Below, piece after piece: positions 55,701 to 64,000 of a stretch of DNA of 64,000 nucleotides (position 1 is its first letter; each line of letters begins with the position of its first letter). The stretch covers positions 27,652,001 through 27,716,000 of the forward strand of contig OZ316892.1 of the NCBI GenBank assembly GCA_973895155.1, written 5' to 3'. The position numbers and the translations under genes are program-made. The DNA is from Marsupella aquatica. Lineage: Eukaryota > Marchantiophyta. The notes under the pieces were generated by a model, which saw only the letters and a list, made by a program, of their open reading frames with translations, did not search any database and was not told the DNA's origin.

Positions 55701-58700
55701 ATATGTGACCCCACCCACCCCCACAAGGCAGGCATGATCTATTCACAAAATCAAAAGAGGCACAAATAATTACCTATCGCCAGATTCATCCTTGGGAATT
55801 TCTAAACGAACAGGTTCTTTAAAAGGGGCATCAAAACAAAGCATGAAGACTTTTGAAAACTCATGAGAAACTCTAGCCATTGGATTTGATGAGTGATTTG
55901 ATGAGTGTTGGGTAACACGCATTTGGATTGTTCAGATTAACCGCTGTTTGGGAAGAGAAACTTGGGGTTGCAAGTTTACAGGCAATGCACTAAAGTGTTT
56001 CCTATCCAGATTGCCTCTATATAATTTTGGGAGGCCTGCATTTGGTGTTTACGGACAGAGTATATCGACGCCCATGCCAGCATAGACTATGTACACACTA
56101 ACGATCAAGGGACTATATCCGGGGGCAGCTGGTGTGGACCACCCTCCTGGGTACCTGTTTGCCCGTGGCTGTGAATGAGTTGTTGCTGGCGGCCAAAAAC
56201 CAGGCCATTGCAAATATTGAGACCCTTCAGTAGATATAACACTTTTGCAAACTAAATTTGATGGACAGAGTAAGTCAGGCCCGGTTGCCCGTGGCCCGGA
56301 GTGAGTTGTTGCGGGCAGCCAAAAACCCAGCCATTGCGAATATTGAGACCCTTAACAGATGTAACACTTTTGTAATCTAAAATAACAAAGCCGCAACATA
56401 TGACCATGATATTATTCAAGTTGGATCCCTCTATATTCCTGATCAGAGCTAATTTTCGTGTTCCAAGGTCGTGAGGAAACTGGACCATCGAGGTACTTAA
56501 AGGAGAGTAACTTCATCAATGAAATCCTTTGGAGGAAAAAGACTGAGTAACTCAAACAGCATGTCCTGCAAATATGCAATTGATCTATTAGAATTAAGGC
56601 CCATAAACTGTTGGCTCCATAGATGCACAAAAGCGTGGACATGAGAACAAGAGACTCAAAGATTACACAATTGGAATATGCAGAAGTGTGAATTTCATAT
56701 TGCCCGAAACAAAGCCAGAGCGGAATTTATACGAGACTCGGGATGGACCTCGGTCCTTGTCCCACCATTGTCCCACAGCAGCCATGTGGCAACGGTAAAA
56801 GACAAACAAAGTGGCTTACTATAAGAATGTCACTACTGTACGTAAACTGCGGACTAAACAACACCTGGGAAATAGGGGGCTTACTGTAATGTCACTACTG
56901 TATGTAAACTGTGGACTAATCAACACCTGGAAAAATGGGGCTTACTGTAATGTCACTCCTCTATGTAAACTGCGGACTAACCAACACCTGGAAAATGGGG
57001 CTTACTGTAATGTCACTCCTCTATGTAAACTGCGGACTAACCAACACCTGGAAAATGGGGCTTACTGTAATGTCACTCCTCTATGTAAACTGCGGACTAA
57101 CCAACACCTGGAAATGTTTTGACGAGCAAATGGCTTACTGTAAGAATGTCACTACTGTATGTAAACTGCGGACTAACTGACACCTGGAAAACAGGGGCTT
57201 ACTGTAATGTCACTACTGTATGTAAACTGCTGACTAACCGACACCTGGAAAATGGTAATAAGTTTTGACGAACTTTCACAGTAGCCTTCTGTCACTCTAT
57301 CCCCTCAACTCGTTCTCGGACACCAAAGTATTGTGCTTGCTATTGCTTGTTGCTTGCGAGCTATTGCATCATTCCCCTCCAAATCTGGCATGCTTCATCG
57401 TTTCGACTTGCGCACTCTGCCGATCTGAAGCCTGAGCAGTCCCATACTATTCAATCAACTGGTCAAGCAATTATTTGGCTGTTCGATCGATGAAATCCAC
57501 CTCCTAAGTCAAATTACACGACAATTTTGTTCCATGGCGTGAGCCAGTGGAGTCGCGTAACGAAAAGCCAGACCTGTTTGCAGATTTTGACCTTCCAACG
57601 CGTTTATTCAGTGCACATCTTCACTACATGATACTGCACAAGGGTGATTGACATAAGCTTTGATCTAACGCTAACGTTATCTCTGCCAATGGAACTTGAA
57701 ACTTATTTGAAGCGACAGCAACAGCTTGGTCATTAGAGTGGAAAGAGAACAGTCGTGGGTCCGCTGGCTCCATAATAATCATGAAGACCAGAAGCTTCCA
57801 CATTGTTGGCAGGCTGCCCAGAGTCCTTAGCCTGGTGTAATGAAGGCTCAATGGGTAGGAAACTCCAAAGTAATCTCTCCCTGCGTCGCTACGTCGGCAA
57901 GAAGGATCCAGACCAGACTTGAGAATAGCATCCATGACAGCGTGGTTTGTGCCATGGAACACCATTTTGACTCCTAGTTGCTCGACGGATTTGAACGCCG
58001 TTACATCGGCGTCATCTGCAGCACTTTCGAGTAGCAGCTCTAGACAAGCAGTAAAAATGTTAGAATGAGAATGTGCTTGGTTGGCCAAACTTTAACCAAA
58101 TTTTAGAAGTACATTGACCAACCTTTTTAGAAGAGATGCATCCAAACTCCTAGCGACGCAAAGCGGATCGAGGAAATAACGATAGCTGAGCAAGTAGTTC
58201 AGGATTTTCAACCGCTATACAACTCTCTAGCACCTCGACATATCTCTCCAGCATGTCATGCAGGGCTTCCGTATCGAAAACAAAGAGGTTCTGTAACACA
58301 TAATTGAGTGAGGCCACACATTTTGGTTCAAAGTAGACAATTTCTGCAATCATTCCGAGGTAGAGCGCAAGCTTGCAGGGAGCCTGGTTGCCAAATTTCG
58401 ATGTCCTAGTACGTACTGAGACAATGCCAACTAGTAAGAACATGAGTCTTTCCGGGATATTGCCCATTACCAAACAGCTTCTCTCCGGTAGGAGTGCTGC
58501 CATCTGTAACGGCATGAAGAGATTTCATGAAGTTTTCGTATGGGGCATGTCCACTCCGGAGATATGGATTCTGTCGTATTGTGCAATTCGGCAATCCTTT
58601 CGCTGCCAGGACCTTCCTCAAAGTCGGGGTGCTGCGGATTCGATCCAACGCCATGACGAGTACCTGTTTTAAATTGCAAGAAGCAAAACTTAAGATAGGA

Positions 58701-61700
58701 GGTGCACACAGCATGCCTCGGGACGAATCGGTACAACAAATTAAGCGCCAACAACCTCGATCATACAAATTCATTCAAAAATTTGTACATACCCGACGTC
58801 GAAGACCCTCATCATTTGCTTTGACCACAATGTTGAAAAAGCTCCTTGCATCCCACGGGAACTCTATGATAATATCCAATTCTTTAGGTTGGAGTATAAT
58901 GAAACCTCTCTCCTTCATTCTCTCCCGATCAGCTCTGGTAATCACCCGCGGTTCTGTAGGATTTTCGCCTCTTGAGACTTCATCGAGTATTTTCTCCAGA
59001 AGGTCCAACTTCTGGAGAGAGTGGAGTATGCCTTCTTTGTCCTTGTGGTAGACACGGACATGAGAACGCAAGGAAGTCCGTGCAGGCCGGGGAACCATTT
59101 CGCTTAGTGAATTGAGACTGACGGTACGTGGAAGTTCCAGACGTTCAATTCATGATCAGTCAGCGAGCAAGCTCGTTTTCAGAGCTAACTTGAAGCGAGC
59201 GTTGTGTCTGCGTAGCTTCCGCAACGATATGTATAAACCCTGATCGATGCCTGGAGTACACACACCAGGCACCTCCTTTCGATCTCGAGCGATCTGTCTC
59301 TGCTACAGCTCTTTCGGTACAAAAGCTCGTTCGATACTCAAACCTCCCAGGAGCTGTGAGCTTTTCGGAAACAAATTGAAGGTGTACGCGCACGCATGCT
59401 ACTGTAGGAGAGGACTGGAAACAAGTAAATGATCGAAATCAAGGTGCGTGTGTCGTACGCGATGCTCCTCATGCCTGGAGAAACCAGTATGGGCGTGGAA
59501 TGGGATGTCTACCGCCTCCTGGCCTCCATAACTCGTCGGGAGAACTAACTAATAATAGATTCTCCTGCTGCACCGCCCTCTACGTCTAACTGGGTTCCCA
59601 AACATTCTAGAAGATCAGAGGACAGGGAGTACCGTAGAGTACAAGATCACTGCCACATTTCATGAAGCTCCTCCGCTTCCGTCGTCAATTCTGCTCCAAG
59701 TTTTATCCTCTAGGCTGCTGCTGCTTTATGATACGTTATGGCGTTGAGGGCAACCCAATCAATCGTCCTGCAGGGTTATTCTGCTTGAGAAGCGGAGGAG
59801 TTTGGACGGACGATAGGAATCGGACCCAGTACTCGACCATCCTTCCATCAGCAGGTGGTGTTCTCGGCTAGTAGGACAAGCGAGGACACTACACTCGTCT
59901 ATTATAGAAATAGATGGTCGTCAGTGTTCGAGTAGAAGCAGGAGCAGCCAATGGGTATTAGAGCTTAGATTACGACTCGCGTGACATAGCTTCAACAAAG
60001 ATTCCATGCCTGTGTTTCTGCGTCCAGATGACGTGAAGGCTCTCATCGATCTTGAACCGTAGTAATTGACGAATGTTCTCGGGTCTTGGTCGCGTGCAGA
60101 ATCCTATTTGACGAGAGCCTTTGCGGTAGAAGCGATTCTTGGAAAGAGAGAGAGTCTGCCATCCCCAAGACGGCAAGCTTCTCTGAGCTAGTTCGCTGCT
60201 CAATTTACAGGGTTCACACTGAGAGAACGCTTGAAAGTTCCCTGCTCCATAGGAATCTCGTTTCGGGCCTGTACACTACATTTTGGATCTCTTCAGCGAT
60301 TGCCTGAAGTAGATCGTGGACGGGAGGTGGCAATTGTCAGTGGCAATATATGTATAGATCAAGAGAAATTGACAGTAGCTATCGCCTTTTTAAGGTCATT
60401 TATATCGATCATGTGCTATCTGCGGCCTTGCGCAAATCCCACCGAGGCAGGAGTGTGGTGGCGAGATGACATGAAATGGTGTCTCTACGGTGCAAGCCAC
60501 CAAGCCACCATCAAAAGGGGCATCGCGAACAAGCTCCAGAAAATAGACTTGGGGACAATAGTCTCCAGCGTTCATCCTACCGGGGCGAGTTATGTCGTAA
60601 ACTTGCAGACAATGGACCAAGTTGCTGTGAGGAGTGGGCAGAGAAGGCCAGTGATGGTCATTGATGCTGTGTCGGCTCGGACACCTCAATTGCAGGCGCC
60701 ACCACAAGCGGTAAGTCTATGCCAACGGCAAGCCTCTCTACGTATTTTTATCTGCACTATGCATCCCGTCAGTTTCTAGATATGCTTAGCCACGGTGTTT
60801 TGAAGTCATCTTGAATCGTAGCAAAGCCATGATGATTAATGACATGAGTTTGGTCTGTTTTTTTAGACTTTTGGCGTGAAGACCGTGCTACGGAGCACCG
60901 CAAGGAGGTCTTCGAGAAATCTGTCTCTTAACCTCCACTACAGGGACAGTCAGGGGAACTTACAGCAATACGACCAGTCCATAGCTCAGGCCATCGTCGA
61001 AGGCTTCGCGTCCGACGACCAGAGTGCTGTGTTGGTGCCAAATGGCCAATCAGGTCCTCTCTTCTTCAACTTGGAATCCATGGAACAGCATAAGGTCTCA
61101 CACTTGGTGCAAGGAGAGCCTATTTTCTCAAATAAGCCTCCAGTTAAGGTCATTGCCGAGGTTCCCTGGGTTGATACAGCGCCTATTTTCTCAAATAAGC
61201 CTCCAGTTCAGGTCATTGCCGAGGTTCCCTGGGTTGCTACAGCGATGGCATATCTAGCCGCGAAGGCTGATAAATGCTTGCGAAGAAAGGTAAGTCCATC
61301 TATAGCTGCAAGCTGCAGGTCTCTTACCTCATGAGTTTTTTCATAACTCCCGTTCATTATATATATGAGTGTTGTGCTCCCGATTTGAAAATTGTTACTC
61401 TGTATTGTTGGGATCGAGTACAATCATTGAGTAAAGCTGCTTATGTCAATCCGTGGTTTGGACATTCGATCATGCTGTGAGCACTAACTAACAACGTACC
61501 GAAGAACTTGTCTAATACCTTATTCAGAGTACAATCGCTGTTCGAGGTTTCATGCGCTTCCACTTTTCTATTAATAATTTTCTTCTACTTCTCGAAGATT
61601 TTGGTCATGGTTATCGATAAGTTCAGGAGTGATGAGTATTTGGACGCTATTCTTCCGAAGAAAGCCTACCCTTGGACAATTGTGTCGAAGAGCAGGAGGC

Positions 61701-64000
61701 TCACATTGTCTCCAGTACTTCATGAGAAGTTCATCGACTCTGTAGAAGAAATACTACCCACATTTCCCGATGACATAGTGGGTGAGTCTAAGTTTTCCCG
61801 AAACACTTGGAGCTAGGCTTTTCAAATGGTTACCATATATGGTTCTGGCACATCGAGTTGCGCTCCATCATTATTTTACTGTCTTACAGCATTCACTCTG
61901 TACCTCGTTTGACAGAGCCTTGCCCCAACGTTTCTTTACTACTCGTTGCATGATGTTCGAGATTTCAGGATTCTGATCAAACGAATTGTGTGCCAGGAGA
62001 AGTGATGAAAATTGCTGAAAGTGATGAGGTCGGAAGTGGGCCTCTCCAAATAGCGTTCAAACCCGCGGTACCCGTGGAACGCTCGGTAGAAGGGTCCTCC
62101 AAGCGCAGATGTGTTACCCGGACCGTCGCGGGGTTGACTAGAGCTGCCTTCTGGACGTCAATGACAATGGCAACGTCGGCGGCTTCTGCTGACTCGATGC
62201 TGTTCAGTGGCAATGTCCACATTCGTGCATATCTCGTGATCATCCCAACACGTACGTTGAAGAATGTTTTTGGTTACATTCTCGTGGACCGACCTGAGCA
62301 TCAACTGCCACTGGCAGCACTCACACTGCGTGAAGATACCTATGTCTGGTAGAAGTCCTATGGCGGCAATCTAGATAGACTAGTACGCCGTGTTTTGGAT
62401 CATATACATGATGAAAACGGTAGCTAAACTTACGCAGGGGTCTCTCTTCTGAACTCTCACAACTACCAGACCCCTAATCGGTTTCGTGCTTTTTGAAATG
62501 TAAAAAGCCGCTGGAAGAAGGGTTTGATAAGCGTTTCCTATGCCTCGACTACATCTCGCTGCCAGATTGTGTTCAGAAGAAAGCGGATGTACGTAGGGAA
62601 TTTTGCAATGAACTCAGCCTTTGTTCATGTAAGTCTTTCTGATTGAATTATATGAGACACAATGTGGATCTTGTTTCAATGATTTTGGATAATCTCAAAT
62701 ATCTTTTGAATGCATCACGTCTAAATACATACAGCGATTGAAGACGTCGTTTGGACGGTTGGACTGAGTCCAGTCCTAAGATAATTTCGTTTGTTATTCT
62801 GAAGAGTTCCCTCGATTCCTTACTTTCGGCGACCTCAGCTACTCGGTTTTACTCAGAAAGCAAGCTAGTATCTCTTTGCGTTAGGAATTGAGAGTCATCT
62901 TTTGTGAAGGCCGCTGTCAGTCCTCTATCAGCTACTGCGCGCTGGCTGTCGTTTCTCTCAGGATAGCGAGTACCTTTTGTGTTATTTGGAGGGTCCTTGA
63001 ATGAAGGTTACTCATGAGTGGTCTACTTGTGCTTCTATCATGGTGATGAAGCTATTTCTCACGGTGACAAAGCCATTTCTAGGCAATTTGCTTGGAACCG
63101 TACGTTGGCTGTTTCCGGTTTTTGGCTTGCGCTCGTTTCTTTGGACTAAGTTCTGTACCTGGGGTATTCACATGTGGCGTGACCATATTTCCTAAGCTGC
63201 AATAAAGTGGCGTTTGGCGCTTGGAACAGCTTATCTCAACCAGGTTTACCCAGGAAAAATGCGAATGCCAGTTTGACGGCACTTTATTAATTAAGATAGT
63301 CGAACAAGTTTGATGTATAAGAAGGCCATTGGAGCTCCGAGACAATCACAGTAATTTAGTCCTCCCCTGTGCAAACCCATCCGCCTTATCTAATATCTCC
63401 AGGCCGTTACAATGATTGTTTGCTTCAATTTCTGGAGCCCGTAAAACCTCAGTCCCTAGACTCGCAGTGCATCCCTCCATTTTCTCTGGGCCCGGAACTG
63501 TGGGGCTTGCCCTCTTGAAAGCTACAAATTAAGTTTTGTTCGCTCGCTACGAGTCACAGAACTGATAGAAACCCAAGATTTTCATGCTGCACAAAGTGTA
63601 CTTGGGTATTAATGATCCACCCTCTCTCACTGTTGTGTGTACTACGTGAGATAAAATTCACCCTTCAGTTGACAGTGCGATGACTTTCGAATCACGGCGC
63701 AGTAGATGTGATCAAGACAGTTCGGCCGGGCAGGTGTGACTCTTGAGAATATTAACTCAATAGTAGGAAAGTTATACCATGTTACATTTTGGGTTTGAAG
63801 CAAAGACTAAGAGAAATGCAGAATCTCCTGAAGGACCTGACAGGAACACTCCTTTATTATTTTTCTCATGAGAGTGAGAGAAATGAGTTTAAACAATGTG
63901 CACATTTGTGGTGCTAAGTTCCCCTCCTGGTTTATTTTAAAAAATTTATGGTTTTAATTGAGTTTATTATCACTACCTAGAAGCAAATGAAAATCTGTAC

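Overview
This window is plant nuclear DNA. The evidence is genes split by GT-AG introns, the plant-only LBD (LOB-domain) family, a plant-type BRK1 gene, a telo-box promoter element, plant-type Ty1/copia and MITE elements, and long gene-poor stretches of decayed repeats. I suspect a seed-free land plant (bryophyte or lycophyte), because a WWE/PARP-like gene pair and an early-branching LINE with a restriction-like endonuclease sit beside otherwise ordinary plant genes. I cannot name the species from sequence alone.

Layout. 1-811 (minus): 5' part of a mitochondrial mL40-like ribosomal protein gene that runs off the left edge. 1.1-2.8 kb: minisatellite arrays. 3.28-6.46 kb: a dead Ty1/copia element with two LTRs, no reverse transcriptase region, and a nested foldback element. 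8.5-10.1 kb (minus): GSTCD-type methyltransferase. 12.3-15.25 kb (plus): SCP1/FCP1-type HAD phosphatase. 18.6-20.2 kb (plus): VMA12/TMEM199-like V-ATPase assembly factor in four exons. 22.2-22.7 kb (minus): BRK1, the small subunit of the SCAR/WAVE complex. 25.3-27.4 kb (plus): an uncharacterised plant gene with a GC-AG intron and a telo-box. 29.0-29.5 kb: composite repeat array. 29.8-30.5 kb: isolated GC-rich island. 31.2-34.7 kb (minus): broken RLE-type LINE. 34.7-47 kb: repeat-rich DNA with two adjacent TIR elements, a SINE-like copy and an eight-copy array of about 147 bp. 48.0-48.8 kb (plus): class II LBD transcription factor with a C-terminal EAR-like motif. 49-57 kb: gene-poor, with many local duplications. 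57.6-62.4 kb: two head-to-head paralogous genes, a PARP-like ADP-ribosyltransferase (minus) and a tandem-WWE protein (plus).

The genes do not form one pathway. Most are single-copy housekeeping genes (mitoribosome, V-ATPase assembly, actin nucleation, RNA-type methyltransferase, phosphatase) separated by transposon debris. The 57.6-62.4 kb pair is the most novel locus. Both genes share the same intron positions and phases and the same central domain. One keeps a recognisable ADP-ribosyltransferase motif and has no visible WWE. The other carries two WWE (poly-ADP-ribose-binding type) domains and a C-terminus in which the catalytic motif cannot be seen. Exon boundaries were set by eye from splice consensus, reading phase and family similarity; no alignment or transcript evidence was available.
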